The notes under the pieces were generated by a model. The model worked only from the letters and a program-made list of their open reading frames with translations. It was not told the origin of the DNA and did no database searches. The translations under genes and the position numbers were made by a program. Of a stretch of DNA of 64,000 nucleotides, positions 8,901-15,561 are shown in pieces. How positions within the stretch are numbered: the stretch's first letter is position 1; each line of letters begins with the position of its first letter. Source of the stretch: an uncultured Acidobacteriota bacterium (GTDB lineage Bacteria > Acidobacteriota > Terriglobia > Terriglobales > Acidobacteriaceae); the NCBI GenBank assembly GCA_903873705.1, contig CAIQPK010000007.1, positions 1 through 64,000 of the forward strand, given 5' to 3'.

Positions 8901-9771
8901 CATCACCGGCACGCTCACTCTCACTGACTCCGACGTCACCGGCACCCAGACCGTCACGCTGAACGGCACCGGCGCCGGCATCTTCAGCGCCGTCGCTCTC
9001 ACCGCTACTCCCGGAGGCGTATTCGGAAGCACGATCAACCTCAGCGCGACCGTCACCGGCAACGCGGGAGCCACACCCACCGGAACCGTCAACTTCCTCG
9101 ATGGCGCCACCGTCATCAAGAGCGCGGCCGCCCTCAACACCAGCGGCATCGCCACCTTCAGCACCACAACCCTCGCCGTCGGCACCCACAGCATCACCGC
9201 GGTCTACAGCGGCGATGCCAGCTACCCCACTTCCACGTCAACCGCATCGAGCGTCCTTATCACCGCACCGCCCGTGCCCGACTTCACCTTCACCGTCGCC
9301 AACGGCTCGCTCGTCGCCAACTCCGGCGCCCGCACCGCCAGCACCGTCCTCCACGTTGCCATGGTCAACGGCTTTACAGGAACGGTCAGCTTCGCCTGCA
9401 CCGGCCTTCCCTCCGGCGCCCGCTGCACCTTCTCCCCCGCCTCGCTCTCCGCCACCGGCGACAGCACGCTCACCGTCGGCATCGACGGCGCCGCGCTCCA
9501 CGCGCCGCTGGACTTCGGTGGCACCGGCACCATGCTCGCCTTCGCTCTGCTTACCCTGCCCTTCCTGGCCCGCCGCAAGGTCCGCGCCGCGCTCGGCAAG
9601 GCAGGCACGCTCATGGCGCTGCTCCTCCTCGCCGTCGGCTTCGCTGCCCTCACCGGCTGCGGCGGAGGCGGCTCGTCGAACTCAACCCCCACCGGAGCCA
9701 GCACCATCACCGTCACCGCAACCTCGGGAAGCGTCAGCCACTCGGGAACGTTCACCCTCAATGTCCAATAG
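5908..9771 (+). CDS. Extracellular multidomain nuclease with Ig-like domains and C-terminal membrane module
   Basis: A 1287-residue exported protein. Residues 1-30 are a signal peptide (cleavage near IWAAG). Residues 31-210 are a lamin-tail-like domain (VVISQLYTAGGNSG, DYVELHN). A beta domain follows at about 215-325 and an OB-like part with VMTSGIITGVKVNGFYLQ at about 330-470. An endonuclease/exonuclease/phosphatase domain spans about 600-925, with MPDIIAMEEIED, VIVNHLRS, HVIVVGDMNFFEFSD and a closing GSDHDGIVG that supply the Glu, His and Asp residues of this fold. Then come an ASPM/SPD-2/Hydin-like domain, an Ig-like repeat and another beta domain. The arrangement resembles ExeM/NucH-type secreted DNases. 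The last 90 residues hold two membrane helices separated by RRK and a lipobox-like LTGC before a Gly/Ser linker and a short beta tail. A second secreted nuclease follows downstream. Confidence 0.88.
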   Translation: MLTLFKQHPALRLLSVLLFSLLFAPQIWAAGSTTVVISQLYTAGGNSGATYNADYVELHNISSTPQTLTGWSLQYSSATGTTAAASVISIPGTVTIPAGGYYLVQGTAGSTGAALPVTADVTLSGLAMGASGGRIYLTNSSTAIAVGNLCTPGAVDWVGYGNAVCFEGTKAAPTPTTTVASIRAGNGCTDTDDNGADFATGTPAPHNSSSAITSCSTGPASLSVAGSANPSSVYQNATTLLTAAVTPGTGSTGITVAANLSAFGGSSTQPMFDDATHGDATAGDGIYSYLLAVPTSAPLGANTIVATAADAQAHTATANIAVTVLAPVTLVPIHTIQGSVAGTAAYNGQTVMTSGIITGVKVNGFYLQAKDADADSDPSTPEGIFVHTGTGLVPGSATVGTAMQVTGTVTLFPTAGPLPGTELDSPTAFTVLSTGNLLPNPITLTTSNPSPSGGFAQLQRYQSMRVAVPSFTVTGPTEGVLTETAETYVSTGQFWGTVTGTSRPVREPGLEILDPLTASEPSTIPRFDDNPELFEVDSLALVPTPGPLDLATGTTLTNLSGIMDLSSGTTLFLIDAATRPTVTGGLTVVPVPAPNAGEITIGDQNFERFYTTARNATGATIITQAAYDLRKAKASLAIRNVMRMPDIIAMEEIEDIATLQDLAAKVSTDAIAASQPDPHYAAYLVQGNDTSGINVAFLVKPATVNVVDVTQFGKATTFTQPSTGNQAELNDRPPLVLHAGIKRTGTTDYPLTVIVNHLRSLNGVTDNTGSGQNTRAKREQQAEYLANLVQGYQAAGEHVIVVGDMNFFEFSDGIVDSAGIIKGTAAPASQVIVPGPSGLVTPNLVDVAPTNLATNTYSYSFVGNAQSIDHFFVTSNIASIVRTAPAHYNADFPAIYRNDSTRPEVGSDHDGIVGYIKIPGTTVLSITPTTLTFPSQVLSTTSTQTVTVTNNGTAPITVTTIVSSNANFTIPATPCGAQIVSGTPCVITVTFKPTATGPITGTLTLTDSDVTGTQTVTLNGTGAGIFSAVALTATPGGVFGSTINLSATVTGNAGATPTGTVNFLDGATVIKSAAALNTSGIATFSTTTLAVGTHSITAVYSGDASYPTSTSTASSVLITAPPVPDFTFTVANGSLVANSGARTASTVLHVAMVNGFTGTVSFACTGLPSGARCTFSPASLSATGDSTLTVGIDGAALHAPLDFGGTGTMLAFALLTLPFLARRKVRAALGKAGTLMALLLLAVGFAALTGCGGGGSSNSTPTGASTITVTATSGSVSHSGTFTLNVQ

Positions 9772-9804
9772 CCAGATCCTCCAGTAAGCTGGAGGAGCAT
9801 CAAC

Positions 9805-9833
9805 GGGCGGCGCAGCCACAGGCAGCGCCGCCC
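9805..9833 (+). terminator. Hairpin between the two nuclease genes
   Basis: GGGCGGCGC, an 11-base loop and GCGCCGCCC form a perfect 9-bp GC stem 33 bases after the stop. No T tract follows, so it may be a weak or Rho-assisted terminator. Confidence 0.5.
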
Positions 9834-9879
9834 GAACGATTTGCCGCCACGTGCTGCACAGATAGTTTTGAGGTTTCCA

Positions 9880-10740
9880 ATGAACAGAACGCTCCTCCGC
9901 TCGCTCGCCACCGCCGCCATGCTCCTGTGCATCTCAACTCAGCCCACCTGGGCCTGGGGACGCGCGGGCCACCGCCTCGTCGCCCTCGTAGCCGACAGCT
10001 ACCTTACGCCTGAAACCCGCGCCGCCGTCGAGGAGCTCCTCGGCAAAGACTCCATGGCCGACGTAGCCTCCTGGGCCGACCAGTATCGCCAGCAGCATCC
10101 CGAAACCGGACCCTGGCACTTTGCCGACACCCCGAAAAGCGAAACCGCCTACGTCCGCGACCGTGACTGCCCCGTCGCCAAAGACGGCGGCCCCACACGC
10201 GACTGCGTCGTCGACCGCATCGTCTACTTCGAAATGCGCCTCGGAGACAAGTCCCTCTCCCACGACCAGCGCGCCGAAGCCCTCAAGTACCTCATCCACT
10301 TCATCGGCGATATCCACCAGCCTTTGCACATGATCCAGGACGCCCGCGGTGGCAACGACATCGCCGTCAACTTCATGGGCTCCCCGGTTTGCGGCAACTA
10401 CAAGTGCAACCTCCACGGCGTGTGGGACGAGGAACTCCTCGACCATCACGACATGAAGGAAAAGCAGTACGTCGCCTTCCTGCTCGACGACATCAAGCAG
10501 CACAACTGGGAGAAGCTCGCCGGCGGTTCACCCTTCGCCTGGGCCAACGCCTCGCACCAGTACGCGGTCAACGCCTTCGCCCCCAACGGCGCGCTCATCA
10601 CCAAGGAGTACTACACCGAAGAAATCCAGGTAGTAGACTCCCAGCTGGCCCTCGGCGGCCTCCGCCTCGCCCGCGTCCTGAACACCATCCTCAGCCACCA
10701 ACCCGTCCCACCCCCGCCCACCGCGCCAGAACAGAAGTAA
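9880..10740 (+). CDS. Secreted S1/P1-type nuclease
   Basis: A 286-residue zinc-dependent single-strand nuclease of the S1/P1 family. The signal peptide is residues 1-25, ending in TWA, so that the mature chain begins with Trp (WGRAGH), which in this family is itself a zinc ligand. Other ligands are visible: His in RAGHRLVA, Asp in SWAD, His in GPWHF, His and Asp in HFIGDIHQPLHM and the final NLHGVWDEEL. Start 9880 is chosen over 9841 because it places the signal peptide at the N-terminus. The enzyme would act outside the cytoplasm on single-stranded DNA or RNA, possibly with 3'-nucleotidase activity. It lies 108 bases behind the large extracellular nuclease on the same strand, so a shared role in nucleic-acid scavenging is plausible. 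Confidence 0.94.
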   Translation: MNRTLLRSLATAAMLLCISTQPTWAWGRAGHRLVALVADSYLTPETRAAVEELLGKDSMADVASWADQYRQQHPETGPWHFADTPKSETAYVRDRDCPVAKDGGPTRDCVVDRIVYFEMRLGDKSLSHDQRAEALKYLIHFIGDIHQPLHMIQDARGGNDIAVNFMGSPVCGNYKCNLHGVWDEELLDHHDMKEKQYVAFLLDDIKQHNWEKLAGGSPFAWANASHQYAVNAFAPNGALITKEYYTEEIQVVDSQLALGGLRLARVLNTILSHQPVPPPPTAPEQK

Positions 10741-10857
10741 GACGTCACCAGTTCCTTCCGAACAACCCAAGAGCCTCGGCAGCTGCATGTGCAACTTGAA
10801 ATCCTGCACATGCACATGCTGTTGCTGTCGCTGTCGCCCTCCCTACCCCAAGCAACC

Positions 10858-10917
10858 GTCATCTCGACCGAAGGCCGCGCACTTTGCGGCCGTAGTGGAG
10901 AGATCCCTGCATTGGCA
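10858..10917. repeat. REP-like intergenic repeat, family A, copy 3
   Basis: GTCATCTCGACCGAAGG, CCGCGCACTTTGCGG hairpin, CCGTAGTGGAGAGATC and CCTGCATTGGCA. It is nearly identical to the unit at 11046 (two differences within 60 bases) and is followed by TTGC repeats. Confidence 0.85.
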
Positions 10918-10967
10918 CTTGCTCTTGCATTTGCATTTGCTTTTGCTTTTGCTTTTGCTTTTCTTGC
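10918..10967. repeat. TTGC-type hexanucleotide tandem repeat
   Basis: About eight units of the form TTGCNT: CTTGCTCTTGCATTTGCA, then TTTGC and TTTTGC repeated. The tract sits between a family A unit and a GTCATTCCCG unit. Shorter TTGCNG tracts follow the other family A copies (10999-11020, 11101-11120, 11200-11225). Confidence 0.75.
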
Positions 10968-11045
10968 TGTCATTCCCGAAGGGAATCTGCTTCTTCTTTT
11001 GCTGTTGCAGTTGCAGTTGCGGTTGCCCTCCCCACCCCACCACCC

Positions 11046-11105
11046 GTCATCTCGACCGAAGGCCGCGCACTTAGCGGCCGCAGTGGAGAGATCCCTGCAT
11101 TGGCA
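11046..11105. repeat. REP-like intergenic repeat, family A, copy 4
   Basis: It has the same 60-base unit as at 10858, with CTTAGCGG and CCGCAGTGG as the only changes. It is again followed by TTGCNG repeats. Confidence 0.85.
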
Positions 11106-11124
11106 GTTGCCGTTGCCGTTCTTA

Positions 11125-11175
11125 GACAATTTCTCGAAAGAGAAATTGTCATCCTGAGCGCAGCGAAGGACCTGC
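11125..11175. repeat. Hairpin plus REP-like unit, family B, copy 1
   Basis: GACAATTTCTC, a GAAA tetraloop and GAGAAATTGTC form a perfect 11-bp stem (11125-11150). Its last bases are the first bases of GTCATCCTGAGCGCAGCGAA followed by GGACCTGC. Confidence 0.75.
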
Positions 11176-11251
11176 TTCACCGCTTTTGCTTTCTCCCGTT
11201 CTTGCCGTTGCTTGTTCTTGCCGTTGTTCCCTTCCAAACAAGAACAACCTC

Positions 11252-11280
11252 GTCATCCTGAGCGAAGTCGAAGGACCTGC
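11252..11280. repeat. REP-like unit, family B, copy 2
   Basis: GTCATCCTGAGCGAAGTCGA followed by AGGACCTGC, matching the unit at 11148 apart from a one-base length change in the middle. Confidence 0.75.
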
Positions 11281-11648
11281 ACAACAGCCCACGCCCCAGC
11301 AAGCCCACCCGGACCTTTCAACCACCGGAGCAGCCCTTGCCGTTGCTAGAAGGACCCCGAAGGCTTCAGCCCTCGCTACACCTCCACCCAGCCACCCCCC
11401 CCAACCTGTCAAGCCCCCCACCCGGTGCAAATCCCCCCAAACCCCTACCAACACAGGCGATTCCAACGCCAGAAGATTGGCGTACTTATTCCTTCGCCCA
11501 ACTAAAATAGAAGTAGAGCCGTCCACAGATTCCGCACCGTACCCCACGGTGTACTTCCAAAAGTACCCTGGCCGAAGCCGACAGAAGCAATACTTTACGC
11601 CAAAAGTCCCGGGGGGGGATCCTCCCCGGCAGACCGGCGCAACAAACG

Positions 11649-11682
11649 CCATGAAGGCGGCCCGCATGGGCCGCCTTCATGG
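11649..11682 (-). terminator. Terminator of the large TonB-dependent receptor gene
   Basis: CCATGAAGGCGGCCC, a GCAT loop and GGGCCGCCTTCATGG form a perfect 15-bp stem 24 bases beyond the stop of the minus-strand receptor gene. Confidence 0.75.
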
Positions 11683-11706
11683 CTCTACCGATCGTATGTT
11701 CAGCCT

Positions 11707-14700
11707 TTAGAAGTGCAGCCGGACCGCCAGTTGCAGCTGCCGCGGTGTGTACGTGTAGTTGCTGTTGGAGTTGTTATACGTTCCGAAGTTCGGCTGCAGC
11801 GTCATCGTGTCCTGGAAGCCGGTCGGGAACGCAGCCGAAGGCGTCACCGCCACGCTGGTCAGGTTGTAAGCCGTGTTCTGAATGCCGGTGATGTTCTGGT
11901 GGTTGGCCACGTTGAACACTTCAGCAAAGAACTCCAACCGCAACCGGTCAATGCCGTAGTGGTTGAAGTCCATGTAGAAGTTCTTGCCCACACGAACATC
12001 AGCCTTGGCCGTCTTCGGCCGCGTGTACTGGTTACGCCGAATGGCATCGATACGCCCTGACGTGCCGCCCGCGCCATTGGCGCTGCGTACACCGGAAACG
12101 CTCTCACCCGGATAGCCGCTCACGAACGGCGAGTACGGATTGCCACTCTGCACCTGCAGGATCGGAGCAATGCGCCAGCCACCGGCAACCGCATCCTTCC
12201 AGCCACGGAAGTGCGTCTGTGGCTGATACGTGATCGCCATGACGAACCGGCGACGCACATCCAGCGAGCTGTTGCCGTAGTCCTTCCTCACGTCGCCCGG
12301 ATCCAGCGTGCTCGGCCCGGGGATGCCGGTGCCGATGTAAGGATTGAAGTCCAGCGCATGCGCCCACGTAAAGTTCGAAAGCAGCGAGAAGCCGTTCCGG
12401 TAGCGCTTGTTGATCTGGAACGCCAGCGCGTTGTAGTTCGAGTTGACGTTCGACGCAATCCGCAGCACGCGATAATAGTCGCTGTCATAACGCGCCTGTG
12501 CCGAGGTCAGCTTGTTCACCGCTCCGGTCGTCGGATCGATGCTCGTGCCGTAAACCTTCACACTCGTCGTACCGGAAAGCAGCGGTGCCGGCTTGCCTCC
12601 ATGCGGCAGCACCGGGTCCTTGATGCCAGGCCCCGGAGGCGTGTTGTTCACGATGTAATTCACCGTCGTGGAGTTCGCCAGGTTCACATTCGCATCGGTC
12701 GCGCTGTTCAACTCACGGCCGAACGAAGACATGTAAGTAATGCCCAGCGTCACCCCATGCCCCAGGTCCTGTTCCAGCGCAAGATCCGCTTCGTGAACCT
12801 GCGGATTCTGCAGGTGGGAATCAAGATAAGAAATGCTGGGGTGCGAGCTGGCGTTGTTAGTCGCCAGCGCGCACGCATAGGCCTGCGTGTAGCTGGTAAC
12901 CACCTGCGGGAAGTGAATTTCGCAGACCGACTTGGTCGATGTGGTCGCATCGGAGAACAGCCCGGAGATGTTCACCTGTGAGCCCGGCCCGCCGGAGTTC
13001 TGGTAGGACTGCTCGATGTTCGCATTGATGATGCGGCCGAAGTACATGCCGTATCCACCGCGCAACATCGTTTTGTTGTTGCCGAAAACGTTCAACGCGA
13101 AGCCGAAGCGAGGCTGAACATTATTCCGGTCATCCGGACGAGCCGTCGTGTCCGGGTGGAAGCGCGTAGCAGCAAACAAGCCGCCGCCGCGCGTCGCCGA
13201 CGATCCAACCAAGTCAGGATTGGGCGTCGGATTAGCCGGAATGTACTCGTACTCATAACGCACGCCCAGCGTCAGCGTCAGCTTGGGACTGATGCGCCAA
13301 TCATCGGTCGCGTAGCCGGCGTACTCACGGGTCGTCAGCTGGCTCTTGGAGCCCACGTTGTCCGGCGTTCCAGTGTTGGCCGTCCGGTTATAGTCCTGCG
13401 GCACCGTGTATCCCTGGCTGAAGCTGGAGTACAAGCCATAGTTGTAATCCGTGGAGCTCGCGTTGAATACCGTACCTGCGCTGCCCGCGTAGTTACCGCC
13501 GCCCAGGCCAGTCGTCGCATGAAGATAGTCGCCGATAAAGCTGTAGGCCCAGTCGAAGTTATAGGTACCGTACCCGTTGTAAAGGTTGTTGATGTAGTCC
13601 GAGACCTTGTTGTAATCCAGGCCGAACTTGAAGACGTGCAGGCCGTGCGACCAGGTCAGGTCGTCCTTGAGCTGCAGACGGCGCTCATCAGGCAGCGCGA
13701 AGCGATTGACGAAGTTGACCGTGCCTCCGTCAAATCCAGCCGCGTCATAACCAAAGCCGATGCTCAGATCAGGAGCCGCTGCCAGGCACGGACCATTGTG
13801 CGGTGCCGAGCACTCGCCGGGCGAAAGCGCGTTGACCAGTGGCTTTTCATTGGGCAGCGTCTTCGACGGAAACTCGGTCTCCATGTCGCGCCCGTACTGT
13901 ACGAGAAACGAGTTCACGATCGTATTCGTCACCACGCTGCTCAGCCGCATGATGCCGACATCGGCCTTCACATAGTCGCTGCCATACGATCCGCGTCCGT
14001 AGAAGTTCGACGTCTGCGTCTGGACGCCGTTGGGTGAATCCCACCGCAGACGGTTGTACTGCGCCGTAACCCGGTTGCGCTCGTTCACCTGGTAGTCGAC
14101 CTTGGGGAAGTTGATCACCTGGTCGCCCGTGCGCGGCACCGGGCCAAAGAACGTAGCCAGCACGCCGAGACCCTGGTTGTAGTAAGCCATACCCTGCTGA
14201 TAGTTCACCGCGCTGGGGCTGGTGGTTCCAGCGATAGCAACCGCCAGCGCGCAGGCTGCAAAGTTGCCCTGGTACGACTGCCCAAGCGGATAGGCCACCG
14301 AACCCCCGGTAGCCGGCGTGGACAGGTTCGCCGTGATGGCGAAGGTGCCATTGGTGCTGGTGCCGTCCGGCGAAACATAATTCGCCTGGGGCGCCCCGAA
14401 GTTGTTGCCGCCAGGGTTGCTGCAGGACTCTTTCCCGCTCAGCGGCGTCGCCAGCGTGAACATGTCATTCGGATCGGTCGTGCGCGCGATGCCGGGGAAG
14501 TTACGCCGCGACTGGTCATACGCATAGAACCAGAACAGCTTGTCCTTCAGGAGCGCTCCGCCCATACCGAAGCCCCACTGCTTGCGCCAGTCCTTCGGCT
14601 TTACCGTTTGAATGTGAAGGCCGGTGTTCTGGTCGAAGTTATAAATCTGCGTGTAAGGATTCGTCGCTCCGCCCAGGCCGTTGTCACGGTCATAGAAGAA

Positions 14701-15462
14701 GAGCTCGCCGTGCAACTGGTTGGAGCCGGACTTTGTTACCGTGTTGATCACGCCGCCAGCGGCGCGGCCGTATTCAGCCGAGTAGTTCGAGGTGTTCACC
14801 TGGAACTCCTGCACAGCGCCCTGGGTAACCGTGTACGACGACCGCGTACGTCCACGCGCTTCAGAGAAGTAAGCCTGGTTGTCGTCGGCCCCGTCTACGG
14901 TGGAGTTGTTCAGCAGGTAGCTGATGCCGCGGAAACTCAGCAGGCCGAAGCCGTCAGAGTTCGAAACCACACCCGGCGTCAGCAGGGCAAAGTCCGACCA
15001 CCGCCGGCCGTTGATGGGCAGATTATCGATCGTGTTCTGATCGATCGTCGTCGAAATTTCAGAGCCCGCAAGGTGAATATCGAGATTGCCTTCAGCCGAG
15101 ACATCGACCTTTTCGGTATTGGCACCAACAGAAAGCTTGGGCGAAAGAGACGTAACGCTGCCGACTGTGACCGTAATCAGGTCCTGCTGCAGGACGCCAA
15201 ACCCGTCGGCCGTAAACACAGCCGTGTAAACACCCGGCTCCAGTTCCGGAACGCGGAACTCGCCGGATTTGCTGGTCGTCACGGTACGTTCCTGGCCGGT
15301 TGCGCCGTTGGTCACCTTGATGGTCACATTGGGCACCAGCGCGCCGTTGGCGTCGGAAACCGTGCCGCTGATCGCGCCACTGGTGGCCGACTGCGAGTAA
15401 GCCGCGGGAATGAAGCTGAGGATGAAGAGCAGAGCTGTAAAAATCGCAAACTTGCGGGGCAT
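11707..15462 (-). CDS. Oar-like TonB-dependent outer-membrane receptor
   Basis: A 1251-residue outer-membrane protein. Residues 1-24 form a signal peptide (AAYSQ). Residues 28-110 are a carboxypeptidase-regulatory-like beta domain (GAISGTVSDANGALVPNVTI, GEFRVPELEPGVYTA). A plug follows at about 120-240 (IDNLPINGRRWSDFALLTPGV, FRGISYLLNNSTVDGADDNQ, AEYGRAAGGVINTVTKSGSN), then a long beta barrel with a C-terminal Phe (VRLHF), as usual for barrel assembly. The start at 15462 has AGGAG 11 bases upstream and gives a proper signal peptide; the ORF-track start at 15501 adds 13 residues with no support. Receptors of this class are numerous in Acidobacteriota and are thought to import oligosaccharides or other large nutrients; the substrate here is not readable. 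An NHL/Ig protein lies upstream on the same strand. Confidence 0.92.
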   Translation of the reverse strand: MPRKFAIFTALLFILSFIPAAYSQSATSGAISGTVSDANGALVPNVTIKVTNGATGQERTVTTSKSGEFRVPELEPGVYTAVFTADGFGVLQQDLITVTVGSVTSLSPKLSVGANTEKVDVSAEGNLDIHLAGSEISTTIDQNTIDNLPINGRRWSDFALLTPGVVSNSDGFGLLSFRGISYLLNNSTVDGADDNQAYFSEARGRTRSSYTVTQGAVQEFQVNTSNYSAEYGRAAGGVINTVTKSGSNQLHGELFFYDRDNGLGGATNPYTQIYNFDQNTGLHIQTVKPKDWRKQWGFGMGGALLKDKLFWFYAYDQSRRNFPGIARTTDPNDMFTLATPLSGKESCSNPGGNNFGAPQANYVSPDGTSTNGTFAITANLSTPATGGSVAYPLGQSYQGNFAACALAVAIAGTTSPSAVNYQQGMAYYNQGLGVLATFFGPVPRTGDQVINFPKVDYQVNERNRVTAQYNRLRWDSPNGVQTQTSNFYGRGSYGSDYVKADVGIMRLSSVVTNTIVNSFLVQYGRDMETEFPSKTLPNEKPLVNALSPGECSAPHNGPCLAAAPDLSIGFGYDAAGFDGGTVNFVNRFALPDERRLQLKDDLTWSHGLHVFKFGLDYNKVSDYINNLYNGYGTYNFDWAYSFIGDYLHATTGLGGGNYAGSAGTVFNASSTDYNYGLYSSFSQGYTVPQDYNRTANTGTPDNVGSKSQLTTREYAGYATDDWRISPKLTLTLGVRYEYEYIPANPTPNPDLVGSSATRGGGLFAATRFHPDTTARPDDRNNVQPRFGFALNVFGNNKTMLRGGYGMYFGRIINANIEQSYQNSGGPGSQVNISGLFSDATTSTKSVCEIHFPQVVTSYTQAYACALATNNASSHPSISYLDSHLQNPQVHEADLALEQDLGHGVTLGITYMSSFGRELNSATDANVNLANSTTVNYIVNNTPPGPGIKDPVLPHGGKPAPLLSGTTSVKVYGTSIDPTTGAVNKLTSAQARYDSDYYRVLRIASNVNSNYNALAFQINKRYRNGFSLLSNFTWAHALDFNPYIGTGIPGPSTLDPGDVRKDYGNSSLDVRRRFVMAITYQPQTHFRGWKDAVAGGWRIAPILQVQSGNPYSPFVSGYPGESVSGVRSANGAGGTSGRIDAIRRNQYTRPKTAKADVRVGKNFYMDFNHYGIDRLRLEFFAEVFNVANHQNITGIQNTAYNLTSVAVTPSAAFPTGFQDTMTLQPNFGTYNNSNSNYTYTPRQLQLAVRLHF

Positions 15463-15524
15463 TTCTTGTGTCTCCTGACCGTTGACCGAGCCTGAAAGCA
15501 AACCGAAAAAATAAAAGTTGTCAC

Positions 15525-15550
15525 GGGCAGAGGCGTCGTGCCCTCTGCCC
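15525..15550 (-). terminator. Terminator behind the NHL/Ig protein gene
   Basis: GGGCAGAGG, a loop and CCTCTGCCC form a 9-bp stem. Read on the minus strand it is followed by ACAACTTTTATTTTTT, a T-rich tract. It separates the NHL gene from the receptor gene. Confidence 0.75.
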
Positions 15551-15561
15551 GCCGAGTCGAT

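Larger units (their letters stand above)
10741..11648. repeat. Repeat-filled intergenic region
   Basis: About 900 bases without a credible gene. It contains two family A units (10858 and 11046), two family B units (GTCATCCTGAGCG..AAGGACCTGC at 11148 and 11252), a shortened relative (GTCATTCCCGAAGGGAATC at 10969), hexanucleotide tracts of the TTGCNN type (10918-10967 and shorter ones), and a unique-looking part from 11397 with poly-C stretches. ORFs in the track here (for example 10611-11237 minus) are translations of repeats, giving Lys/Ala/Ser runs. Confidence 0.75.

Noticed and set aside
10611-11237. 208-residue minus ORF with KAKAKA and NANARA runs
   Set aside because: It is a translation of REP-like units and TTGC hexanucleotide tracts with no protein character.
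11397-11600. Poly-C-rich part of the 10.7-11.7 kb gap as a separate mobile element
   Set aside because: It looks like a repeat phrase I have seen in related genomes, but only one copy is in this window, so I cannot support it here.
10741-11706. Possible CRISPR array in the repeat region
   Set aside because: Repeat units differ in length and spacing, are themselves hairpins, and no cas gene is present in the window.
12211-12981. 256-residue plus ORF inside the TonB receptor gene
   Set aside because: Shadow of a long receptor gene; several such plus-strand ORFs run through the same region with Arg/His/Val-rich content.
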